The position numbers and the translations under genes are program-made. This document shows, in pieces, positions 28,001 to 36,100 of a DNA stretch of 64,000 nucleotides; within the stretch, counting starts at the first letter, position 1; each line of letters begins with the position of its first letter. Source of the stretch: Methanolobus vulcani (GTDB lineage Archaea; Halobacteriota; Methanosarcinia; Methanosarcinales; Methanosarcinaceae); assembly GCF_900100715.1 (NCBI RefSeq), contig NZ_FNCA01000003.1, positions 62,001-126,000 of the forward strand. Reading direction: 5' to 3'. The notes beneath the pieces are model-generated. The model made no database searches, had not been told where the DNA came from, and worked only from the letters and a program-made list of their open reading frames with translations.

Positions 28001-30210
28001 TTACCAAACGTAGCATTAGTTGAATAAGTCAAGCTGGCATCTGTATCTGCATCAGTGGCAGAAAGAGAGATAATTAAAGTGTCATTTTCATTGACATATT
28101 GCTCGCCAATTTCTGACAAAACTGGTTTGTTATTAACATTACTGACAGTAATTGTTACTACTTCATAATCTATTAGCGAACCGTCGCTTACATTAAATTC
28201 AACATTGTAAACACCCGAATCATTAAATCCAGTGTTCCAGGTGAAAACATTGCCTGCCATACTACCGAAGCTGGCATTTGAGCCATAGGTCAAAGAATCA
28301 TCTATATCAGGGTCTGTAGCTGAGAGATTAATCTCAAGAAGAGAATTTTCCAGAACTGATTGTGGGCCTATAACATTTAGAACAGGAGCACGATTAATGT
28401 TATTCACATTTATAGTAGTAAGCTCTGAATCAGAATCGATACCATCACTCACGGTGAATTCAACAACATAAGTACCAGCATGATCAAAATCGGGAATCCA
28501 AGTGAAAATGTTGCCTAAAATATTTCCAAAAGAAACATTGGATGAATATTCCAAATTATTCCCATCCGGATCGGTAGCTGACAAGTTTATTGATAAAGAT
28601 TCGTTCTCATCTATCTCAAAATCATCTAGTGGGGAAAGAATTGGTGGACGGTTTGTATTTTCAACATTAATAACTACGGTTTCTGAATCTGTATCCATGG
28701 TGTCATCTACAGTGAATTTTACAACATAAATACCGGCTGCATCATAATCTGGAGTCCAGGTGAAAACATTGTCAGAGAGATTACCAAATGTAGCATTGGT
28801 ATAGTAACTAAGGATGTCACCTGAATCGGTATCATTAGCAGAGAGGCTGATCTGTAGGGGTTCCGCTTCGTTTACATATTGTTCACCAATCTCTTCCAAA
28901 ACAGGAGCATGATTAACATTACTCACTGTTATAGTTACTATTTCGGAATCTACAAGTGAACCATCGGTGACATTGAATTTAACATTATAAGTCCCGGAAT
29001 CGTTTGAACCAGGAGTCCATGTGAAAATGTTTTCAGAAAGATTGCCAAAGCTGGCGTTTGTAGAGTATGTCAGAGAATCTTCCAAATCTTCGTCCGTTGC
29101 TGAGAGAATAATCTCAAGAACAGAATTCTCCAATACAGATTGGGAGCCTATATCATTAAGAGCTGGAGCGCGATTGACACCTAAAACTTCAATATAAATT
29201 GTTTCAGAATCTGTGAGATCAGTTGAGGAAGCTACTAACTCTACAATATATTCCCCGGCATCGGAATAACCAGTGACCCAGTTAAATTCACCTGAAGTTT
29301 CATTCAATGTGGAATTTCCCGGAAGAGAATCCGCAGAGTATGTAATTGGATCTGAATCAAGGTCATTTGCCTTAATCACAAATGAAAGGGTTTCTGTTTC
29401 ATTTACTGACTTATTACCTATGGGCTGAAGTTCCGGTGGATGATCAATGACTGCTGCTACTTCATTAACAAATATGGTTGCATAAGTAGAGTTTGATGCA
29501 TAACCATCAGAAACAGAGAATTTCACATTATAGTTTCCAACATCTGTTTCAGTTGGTGTCCATGAAAATGATCCGTTACTGGAATTGAGAGTATAACCTT
29601 CCGGAAGCTTTTCTACACCAAAACTCAGATCTGTATCATCAAAATCAACTGCGACTATTGAGAAATTAAGATTTGAACCTGCATTCACTGTTTTATTATC
29701 AATCTCGTCTATTTCAGGAGGGTAGTTAACCCTCACTGAGCCATTCACAACATATTCTGCCGGGAATGAAGTTGTATCATTTGAAAATGAGACATTTCTG
29801 AGTACGACATCATAATGACCGCTGACCAGAGATCTGAATAACAGGTTAACAACATGAATCTCATCTTCGCTTGAAAGATTATCAAACTCCAGTGTCATAT
29901 TGGAAAAACCAGTGGAGTTATCAAGATAGAATTGGCTATCTGATATCGACGAACTATTGCCATCAATATCATCTATTCGAAGAGAAGAATTGTCAAATAG
30001 GATATCAAGAGACAAGAACCTGATATTCGTTATATTATCTATAAAAACCGGCAATGAAAATGAAACCCCTGGATTTACTACAGTTGACCCCACAATTACT
30101 GTTTCATTGGAATATGCACTGGCAAATACCGATAACAACAACACTGACAAAACTATACTTATAAAAACAAAGCCCACTTTTTTACATTTTTCCTTTCCAT
30201 TAGGAAACAT
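22093..30210 (-). CDS. Giant surface protein with 25 cadherin/Ig-like repeats and PGF-pre-PGF domain
   Basis: The 2705-aa exported protein has a signal peptide (FVFISIVLSVLLLSVFASA) and a cohesin-like first domain to about residue 160. About 25 repeats of 86-95 residues follow (162-2375), each opening NRAPVL-type, with an AxDxDxDxL calcium-type motif, F-x-WTPDY and FTVSDG. After a Ser/Gly linker comes a PGF-pre-PGF domain (about 2408-2556, ending AQTPGFSPFAIVS), one transmembrane helix (about 2611-2631) and a charged cytoplasmic tail of about 75 residues. Asn-x-Ser/Thr sequons recur in the FGNLS-type repeats, fitting N-glycosylation. The start at 30210 has GGGG upstream; 30228 is the alternative. 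The role is probably cell-surface adhesion or sheath formation, inferred. Confidence 0.9.
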   Translation of the reverse strand: MFPNGKEKCKKVGFVFISIVLSVLLLSVFASAYSNETVIVGSTVVNPGVSFSLPVFIDNITNIRFLSLDILFDNSSLRIDDIDGNSSSISDSQFYLDNSTGFSNMTLEFDNLSSEDEIHVVNLLFRSLVSGHYDVVLRNVSFSNDTTSFPAEYVVNGSVRVNYPPEIDEIDNKTVNAGSNLNFSIVAVDFDDTDLSFGVEKLPEGYTLNSSNGSFSWTPTETDVGNYNVKFSVSDGYASNSTYATIFVNEVAAVIDHPPELQPIGNKSVNETETLSFVIKANDLDSDPITYSADSLPGNSTLNETSGEFNWVTGYSDAGEYIVELVASSTDLTDSETIYIEVLGVNRAPALNDIGSQSVLENSVLEIILSATDEDLEDSLTYSTNASFGNLSENIFTWTPGSNDSGTYNVKFNVTDGSLVDSEIVTITVSNVNHAPVLEEIGEQYVNEAEPLQISLSANDTDSGDILSYYTNATFGNLSDNVFTWTPDYDAAGIYVVKFTVDDTMDTDSETVVINVENTNRPPILSPLDDFEIDENESLSINLSATDPDGNNLEYSSNVSFGNILGNIFTWIPDFDHAGTYVVEFTVSDGIDSDSELTTINVNNINRAPVLNVIGPQSVLENSLLEINLSATDPDIDDSLTYGSNASFGSMAGNVFTWNTGFNDSGVYNVEFNVSDGSLIDYEVVTITVSNVNNKPVLSEIGEQYVNENDTLIISLSATDADTDASLTYSTNATFGNLSGNTFSWTPDSDSAGVHVAEFTVSDGIDSDSKTVIINVENINRAPVLSTISNVEIDENESLAIALQGSDPDGNELVYSSNVSFGNVSVNVFNWTPDYEAAGIYIIEFTVRDESDSDTELVTIKVNNVNRAPILSPPGSYIVDENSSLIISLDATDLDSEDTLDYDCNVSFGNLNNNIFTWVPDYEKSGVYAIEFTVSDGDAYDSEVAIVTVNNVNRAPVLSSPGSYYIAENSSLMITLSATDSDSEDTLAYNDNVTFGNIEDNIFTWIPDYNSSGTHEINFTVSDGNLSDSAIAIIAVTNTNRAPYIDYIPDKLINENQELIIEINGNDPDDDILTYEKSVDFGILDNNIFTWKPGYNDSGIYDVSFTASDGNLSYTESFKIAVGNTNVPPVLEYIGGKSIDENQYLSFTINAIDEDSGDTLTYSASGLPLGASFNAQTRQFSWIPTYNQSGTHNVVFEVTDGTFIDAELVQIVVNNVNIAPVLVPIGNMTVNENSELSFIVTATDHDKDNLEYSVSNPSHIGSFNSITHEFRWTPDYDDAGTYNLTFTASDGDLSDSETIYIEVQNVNRAPELTPIGNKVVNEAAELSFTISANDLDGDSLAYSASNVPSGADFDELTHTFSWIPDYDQSGIYDVTFTVSDGDLSDSETITVSVGSVNRPPELASIGDKTALEGSSLNFTISAIDPDEDTLEYSTSVLPDGADFDEHSHAFSWTPDYDQSGSHSVTFTVSDGSLSDSETISIDVANTNRAPILSEIGNKNVAEGEKLSFTINGSDPDYDSLSYSASGVPDDADFNPLSRSFVWTPDYEDSGSYEVTFTVSDSDLSDSETIIISVGSVNRPPVLSSIGNKDINENSELLFFVTATDPDVDDLTYSIENKPDGSYFDEGTGQFRWTPDYNASGTYTVTFRVSDGNLTDSETITITVHNINRAPILDNIGNMQVNEGSSLTFNVSAHDEDGDSLIYYASRIPQGANFDPNTQEFTWIPDYEDSGTYSLTFYVSDGYLVDSETITINVGSVNRAPELVPIGDRTVDEGSELRFTISGSDPDSNGLTYSATGLPSGAEFDEDTQEFVWNPDYDQSGTYNVTFSISDGSLSDLETITITVNHVNRAPILSVIEDVSVDENELVTISLQADEYDESDILFYSVTGASESSSINTSTGVFTWIPSYDDAGVYNVVFSVSDGTAKDTQNVEITVQNINLPPQIDVPSQVYVNESSTLVLDLNASDPDNTPLGITKDFSRGSLNNGIFIWTPGYEDEGSYDVTFTVSDGELSVSETVEVIVIGSNSAPILSSITSVVVNELETVKINLTAEDIDGDELTFSKDVEFGEIVDNVFTWTPGLNKKGFYEILFTVSDGQLSDSKIAIVAVGSTNLPPGIVHMGTQYVKENESIEFTLNATDPNNDTLSYAVTGLPEGSFFDNSTGHFSWTPTYEQSGKYTVEFRVSDIRYTAVDTVIINVENVNRPPVFDSMPMYEVNETEQVMINLSATDPDGDSVSFSTAFNNGKIIGDTFVWDTGYYDSGEYYILFNATDGSLYDSTTVHVKVNPTNMPPEIESIGSRYIYENETLKFYVNATDDDNDSLIYSVSGAPSGSSFDPVTHLFYWIPDYGQSGTYSVEFHVTDGQLNDSEAITIRVYDVNTKVTDYSGFSTSSSSSSGGGAGASSGAEDYNNVAFKDYSIKYVTRGQQIEFKFPNSENDLESVEFSALKAAGQVKAIIEILYDRSSLVNTNPPGDVYRNINIWVGDVKFNSGNYFSSAEITFKVSKQWLEDNDADPTSVRLYRYSGGSWNELKTSRIGTDANNYYFKAQTPGFSPFAIVSTGSGQILRNSVPESTAQNTQITYKSNAGLNSVNDVPDVEIMSKALEQEPISPFNTSFFFIGIIGILLIGSAIGYRSRNESPVLKRYYEAIHAFVLGIKNATEWTIHKLSSESMHKDYATLGVKWNEFKTADYKAIYEKKLAEIKERQKQ
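23086..29727 (-). repeat. Tandem array of 25 protein-domain repeats
   Basis: The array has a unit of about 265 bases. Two repeat classes are visible: a short class with FGN before the WTP motif (repeats 3-11, 21, 22, 24) and a long class with a proline-glycine turn such as LPSGAEFD (most of 12-20, 23, 25). The classes are grouped in blocks, indicating block-wise expansion. Repeats 3-5 and 6-8 form a tandem duplicate of 780 bases. Confidence 0.85.
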
Positions 30211-30319
30211 GCTTTTCCCCCAAAGCATTTTTTAAGGAGGATGAAACTGCCTTCTAATTAAACTTATTATATTGGTGTACCCTTAAAGAAGAAAGCACTA
30301 CCACCCACCATATAAAATC

Positions 30320-30336
30320 TAATCTCTAATAGATTA
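30320..30336. promoter_or_regulatory. Dyad in the upstream region of the giant surface-protein gene
   Basis: TAATCT (30320-30325) and AGATTA (30331-30336) form a perfect dyad, next to a run of A/T resembling a TATA box on the minus strand, 110 bases before the start codon. It is the only clear structure in the 243-base gap. Confidence 0.3.
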
Positions 30337-30453
30337 TATATTTTTTTAATTACATCGATATAATAATTATAGAAGAACAGAATCAAAATAGATAATATGT
30401 TATAGGATATAATGCTTCAAAAAATAGAATAAATTTCGATGCCTGGTATGACA

Positions 30454-32955
30454 TCATTTCTTCAGGCGTCTGTATCTCTTCCCATCGGGATTGCTAATTT
30501 GGAGATACAATTGTTCATAGTGCCCTTTGTATCTATATCCTGCAATTCCCACTGCAGCAACTATACCCACAAATAAAAGTAACAGAACTCCTTTGTTACT
30601 CTGTTTGTCTTGAGGTACCTCTGTTCCAACAGGAACTATCTCATCGCCTATTGACATAACAGATTGATTTTCAGCTGAGCTGTTCTCGCTCAGAATTGTT
30701 TCAGTGATATTGGGAACAAGAATAGCAAAGGGTGAGAATCCGGGAGTTTCAGCTACATAATACATATAATCCCCATCTTCTCTTTCAAATGATGTATCCA
30801 GAAGTGCCCACTTTCCATTTGAGTAACGTGAAAGCACTATTGAATCCTGTTCGACATTATTGGAATATACCCATGATTTTTCTACCTTGAACCGGATAAG
30901 CACATTCGAAATTACTTCGGATGGAAACTTTGAATCGCCTACCCAGATATTAAGATTCTTGTATACGTTACCGGGAGGAGATGAACTTACAATAGATGAA
31001 GTTCCCTTTAACATCTCAATTACCGCTTTTGTCTGGCCACCATTAAGTTTGGATAGGAAACTTATGGACACTATATTATTAGCAGGTTTATCGAACTCAA
31101 ATATGGTTTCTCTATCCTTCATAACGTATTTGATGGAATAGTCCTTGGATTCAATATTCTCAAATTTCTCTCCGGTATTCAGAGACCCACCGCCTCCGCC
31201 ACTACTTCCTGAAGATGAAGTTGCTTCACTACTGGAAGAAGAAGGTTCTGTTACTGTTATAGATACGGTTTCATAATCTTCTGCACTGCCATCAGTGACA
31301 TAGAAACTTACAGAATAAGTACCCATCTGACTCTCAACAGGCATCCAGGTAAACAAACCAGAGGAAGCATCCAGCATGGCATTTGAAGGAGTTTCCAGAC
31401 AGGTATATGTCAGAGTCTCACCGGAATCTACATCTTCAGTGGATAAATTAAACTCCAGAGTATCATTATAAGCTATTTCCTTTGAACTTATAGATTCAAG
31501 CTTTGGAGGCATGTTGACATCTGTCACTTTAATCGTTGCAGTTGTGCTGTTACTTAGACTGCCATCTGAAACTGTGAATAACACATCATAAATTCCGGAA
31601 TCAGTATAATCCGGGGTGCAGATGAAAGTGTTTCCTCTAATGGTTCCAAGAGTGCTATTTGTGGAATATGTAAGTGCATCGTTGTCTGCGTCTGAACCTG
31701 TAAGGTTGATGTATAGCACATCGTTCTCTGAAACTGTACTATTTGCTACAGAACCCATGACCGGAGCACGATCTACATCTGAGACAACTATATCAACCAC
31801 TCTATAACTTGAATGAGTGTCTGCTACCCTGAATACTGCATGGTAATCACCTGCTTCTTCATATGTAGGTGTCCAGGTGACATTTACCGAGGAACTTTGC
31901 ATAGATATAGATGCAGTATTTGGTAATCCTGTTGGCCAGGAAAATGCCAATGAATCACCTTCATCATCTTTTGCTGATAATTCAAAGCTTAGTGTGGAAT
32001 TCTCATTTACGTAGAGAGTTTGAAGTGTGTCTATTACAGGAGGGAGATTGGGGCCACTTGCAACTATTGTTATTGTAGCGGTTTGTGTATCTGACCCTGA
32101 GCCATCATCTACTTTAAAGGTCAATGCTTTTGTGCCAAGTTCTGTTGGATTGATCCAGGTGAAAACACCTGTTGAAGCATCAAGTGTCGCACCGGAAGGT
32201 AATGCAGTAACGCTTGAATAATTGAGAGAATCACCATCCGGATCAAAGCCATTTAATTCAATTGTAATGTCAGAACCGACTGCCACAACCGTATCGCTGA
32301 TCGGGTATAATACAGGATCCCTGTTTACGTTTGAAACATTGACTTCAACACTCTGATGTATTGTGGACTGACCATCACTAACACTAAATACGATATTATG
32401 AATTCCCTGATCATTGAATCCAGGTGTCCAGGTAAAAACGTTGTTATCGATAAGTCCATAGGAAACATCTTTACCAAATACAAGAAGGTCATCGTCCTCA
32501 TCTGTTGCTGAAAGTGTTATTTTCAACTCAGTGTCCTCATTTACCGTGACCGGAGATGGGGATGAAAAATCAGGATAACGGTTGACATTATTCACAGTTA
32601 TTGTGATGTATTCTGAATCCACATTGGATCCGTCAGAAACAATAAACTTAGTCAGGTAACTGCCGGCCTGATCAAAAGTAGGGGTCCAGGTGAACACACC
32701 TGTCGAATTATTAAAAACTGCACCTAATGGAATATTTGATGCAGAGAACACAAGAGAATCATTATTAGGATCTGTTGCAGAAAGACCAAATACAAGTTGG
32801 CTATTCTCGTTTACAGAACGATCTCCAATTACTGAAAGCACAGGGGAGTTGGTCGATGCTGAAACCCCTGAGATCAATAATAATGAAATAACTGCAAGAA
32901 ATAATAACGTTCTTAATGAGATTATGTGATTTCCAGTATTCCTAAAATAGTTCAA
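30454..32955 (-). CDS. Surface protein with six cadherin/Ig-like repeats and PGF-pre-PGF domain
   Basis: The 833-aa paralogue has a signal peptide (LLFLAVISLLLISGVSA) and no separate N-terminal domain. Six repeats cover residues 35-571, followed by a Ser/Gly linker (SSGGGGG), a PGF-pre-PGF domain (about 595-748, ending AETPGFSPFAILV), a transmembrane helix (about 788-807) and a short basic tail ending NPDGKRYRRLKK. The tail is nearly identical to that of the 1620-aa neighbour. Translation appears to begin at TTG 32955 behind GGAAA; no ATG precedes the signal peptide closely. It is the middle of three same-strand genes, each with its own upstream AT-rich gap. Confidence 0.88.
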   Translation of the reverse strand: MNYFRNTGNHIISLRTLLFLAVISLLLISGVSASTNSPVLSVIGDRSVNENSQLVFGLSATDPNNDSLVFSASNIPLGAVFNNSTGVFTWTPTFDQAGSYLTKFIVSDGSNVDSEYITITVNNVNRYPDFSSPSPVTVNEDTELKITLSATDEDDDLLVFGKDVSYGLIDNNVFTWTPGFNDQGIHNIVFSVSDGQSTIHQSVEVNVSNVNRDPVLYPISDTVVAVGSDITIELNGFDPDGDSLNYSSVTALPSGATLDASTGVFTWINPTELGTKALTFKVDDGSGSDTQTATITIVASGPNLPPVIDTLQTLYVNENSTLSFELSAKDDEGDSLAFSWPTGLPNTASISMQSSSVNVTWTPTYEEAGDYHAVFRVADTHSSYRVVDIVVSDVDRAPVMGSVANSTVSENDVLYINLTGSDADNDALTYSTNSTLGTIRGNTFICTPDYTDSGIYDVLFTVSDGSLSNSTTATIKVTDVNMPPKLESISSKEIAYNDTLEFNLSTEDVDSGETLTYTCLETPSNAMLDASSGLFTWMPVESQMGTYSVSFYVTDGSAEDYETVSITVTEPSSSSSEATSSSGSSGGGGGSLNTGEKFENIESKDYSIKYVMKDRETIFEFDKPANNIVSISFLSKLNGGQTKAVIEMLKGTSSIVSSSPPGNVYKNLNIWVGDSKFPSEVISNVLIRFKVEKSWVYSNNVEQDSIVLSRYSNGKWALLDTSFEREDGDYMYYVAETPGFSPFAILVPNITETILSENSSAENQSVMSIGDEIVPVGTEVPQDKQSNKGVLLLLFVGIVAAVGIAGYRYKGHYEQLYLQISNPDGKRYRRLKK
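31243..32853 (-). repeat. Six protein-domain repeats
   Basis: These are six diverged repeats of 86-95 residues with the same WTP and VSDG signature positions as in the neighbouring genes. They are less alike than those of the giant protein, and I see no recent duplication. Confidence 0.8.
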
Positions 32956-33172
32956 ATTTCCAGATTTTTGTGGAAATCTATACCTGACGTGTTTAAAGAT
33001 AAAATCCCCTCCATAATAATTATATCTTAAGTTTTTAAAATAATAAACTTAATTGAGTATGGAGTGGAAAATATATATTTGAAAGAATAAATACGAGTGA
33101 AATAAGTATAAAAAAGAAAATACTGGCAGAACACATCAAGAGAATATGACCTGCCGCATTGTCGCTCTGTTT

Positions 33173-36100
33173 TTATTTTTTAGTGCGCCTGTAACGCTTT
33201 CCATCCGGATTTCCTAGCTGCAACTTTACCTTCTCATAGTAATCTCTGTTCCTGTAACCGAATATTCCTACAACTGCCAAAGCTATCAGACCCAACAGGA
33301 CAACTACAGGCACGATGGAAGAGTTACCTTGCTGAGGTGCTTCTGCTGTCTGCCCCAGAGGTGTTGTATCGTCTGTAGACATCATTGAGGTTGCATCCTG
33401 TTGGATCTCTTCAGTAGCTTTAGCAGCAGATGTGTCGCCTGTCATCTCAAGTGCAGGATCGATGCTTGATATTGCAAATGGGGAGAATCCCGGAGTTGTG
33501 GCTACGAAATAATGGTATACATCATCCTCACCTTCAAGTTCGGTTGGTAGTTGTGTCCAACCGCTTGCATACCTGCAGAGTACAATGTTAGAAACATCGA
33601 CCTTGTTATCTTCGATCCATTTATTATCCACCTTGAAATGGATCTTTGAATTACCAATAACATCTGAAGATAGCTTTGCGTTTGTGTAGATATTCATGTT
33701 CTTGTAGACAAGACCCGGTGCAGCAGAACTTACCTGACTGGAAGTGTCATATAGCATTTCAACTACTGCCTTGACCTGACCACCATTGAGCTCTGAGGTA
33801 AAGCTCACCGAGACAATGCTGTTCTTCTCTTTCTCGAATGTGAACACTGTCTCAATATTCCTCACCACGGATTTGAGTACATAATCCTTGAGGAAAATGT
33901 TCTCGAATTTTTCACCGGTGGACAGTGAACCTCCACCGCCGCCACCACTGCTTGAACTGGAACTGGAGCTACTGCTTGAAGAAACAGCACTTACAGTTAT
34001 TGTTACATTCTCTGTATCAGTAAGTTTTCCATCCGTCACTCCAAACAATACATAATAAGTGCCATTCTCACCATCTATTGGAGTCCAATCGAACTTACCT
34101 GTGGAACTATCGAAAGTAGCATTTGTAGGTCGATTTGCGATAGTATATTCCAGAGAATCACCATCTACATCAGTTGCTGTGAGATTAATTGTGAGTGCGT
34201 CACCTTCGTCTACACTCTTGGAACCAATTGTACCCAGCACAGGTGGAGCATTGACATTGTTGACTTTCACGGTAGTGTTAGAGTAACTTGTAACAGTACC
34301 ATCAGAGATTCCGAATTCTATGGTATAATTTCCAGAATCATAATAATCCGTATCCCATGAGTAAACTCCACTACTTGAAAGTGAACCTGAAGCGTTGCCT
34401 GTATTATTGATCCATACAGAAACATCATCGTCCGTATCTGCATCATATGGATTCAGGTTAATTGTTAGAGTTTCAGTTTCGTTTACCTCATAGCTTGAGT
34501 TAAGTGATGAGAAATATGGTGCCCTGTTTACATCCAGAACAGTGATAGGTACTTTAAGAGTATCAGAATACTGCATTTCGTCCTTTACGATGAATATTAC
34601 AGTATAATTTCCTGCTTCCGTGTAAGAAGGAGTCCAACTGAATTCAATTCCTCCAGAAGGAACTGTAGATATAGTTGCATTTCCAGGGTTCCCTGAAATA
34701 CTATAAGTCAAATAATCACCGTCTGCATCAGTGGCATTTACGGTAAATGAAATGTATTCACCTTCACTAATATTCTGTGCACCCACTGCACTAATAAATT
34801 CAGGAGCGCGGTTAGTCTCATTAACACCTATGACTGCCGTTTTTGTGTCAGAAAGATCACCGTCGCTTACTGTGAAATTGATATAATGAGTTCCAGTGTC
34901 ATTATAATCCGGCGTCCAGGTGAACACATTACCTGTTAGGTTACCCAGAGTGGAGTCCTTTGAGTAGTACAGTGGACTGTCTCCATCAGGGTCAGTAGCA
35001 TTCAGGTTAATTGTGACATTTTCAGTTTCATTCACAGATATACTTTGGATGTAATCAAGAACTGGAGCCCTGTTAGTATTTTCTACATTAATACCGACTT
35101 CCTGATAAACTACTGCCTCTCCATCGGATACACTGAAATTAGCTGTATAAGTTCCATTTGTATCATATCCAGGAGTCCAGGAGAAATCACCGGAAGCTGA
35201 ATCAAATGTTGCTCCTGCTGGCAAAGATATTGCATTGTAAGATACAGAAGTTCCATCCGCATCAGTTGCATTGACGGTGAAAGACAGTGTATTGCCTTCA
35301 CCCACTGTCTGATCTGCAATTGTTGTGAATACAGGTACTCTGTTAGTGTTTGTTACATCGATAACAACTTCCTGATAAACAACATCCTCCCCATCAGTCA
35401 CACTGAAAATTGCAGTGTAGTCTCCTGACATATCATATCCGGGAGTCCAGGAGAAAACACCGGTACTGGGATCCAGTGTTGCTTCAGAAGGAAGACCTGT
35501 TACGCTGTATGTGAGAGAATCACCATCTGCATCGATTGCATTGACAGTGAAAGACAGTGCATTGCCTTCACCCACTGTCTTGTCTGCAATTGTTGTGAAT
35601 ACAGGTACCCTGTTAGTGTTTGTTACATTGATAGCAACCTCTTGATAAACAACATCCTCTCCATCGGATACACTGAAATTAGCAGTGTACTCTCCTGCCA
35701 TGTCATATCCAGGAGTCCAGGAGAAGTCACCTGTATTTGTGTCCAGTGTTGCTCCTGAAGGAAGACCACTTATATTATAGACAAGAGTGTCTCCGTCAGC
35801 ATCTATTGCATTGAGAGTGAATGCAAGTTCCTGACCTTCAAAGACAGACTGCGGACTAATTGCTGCAAATTCCGGAGCAGTATTTACCTTACTTACTGTA
35901 ATCTCTACAACCTGTGAATCTTTGGAACCGTATCCGTCAGATACTGTTAATTTAACATAATGTGTTCCAATGTCCTTGTGCTTGCTATCCCAGCTAGCTA
36001 CACCAGTTGCCGAATCAATATCAAAGATGTAAGTATCATTAGAACTGAATACAGCACTGTCTCCATCGATATCCGTATAATTTGCATCTATATACAGAGT

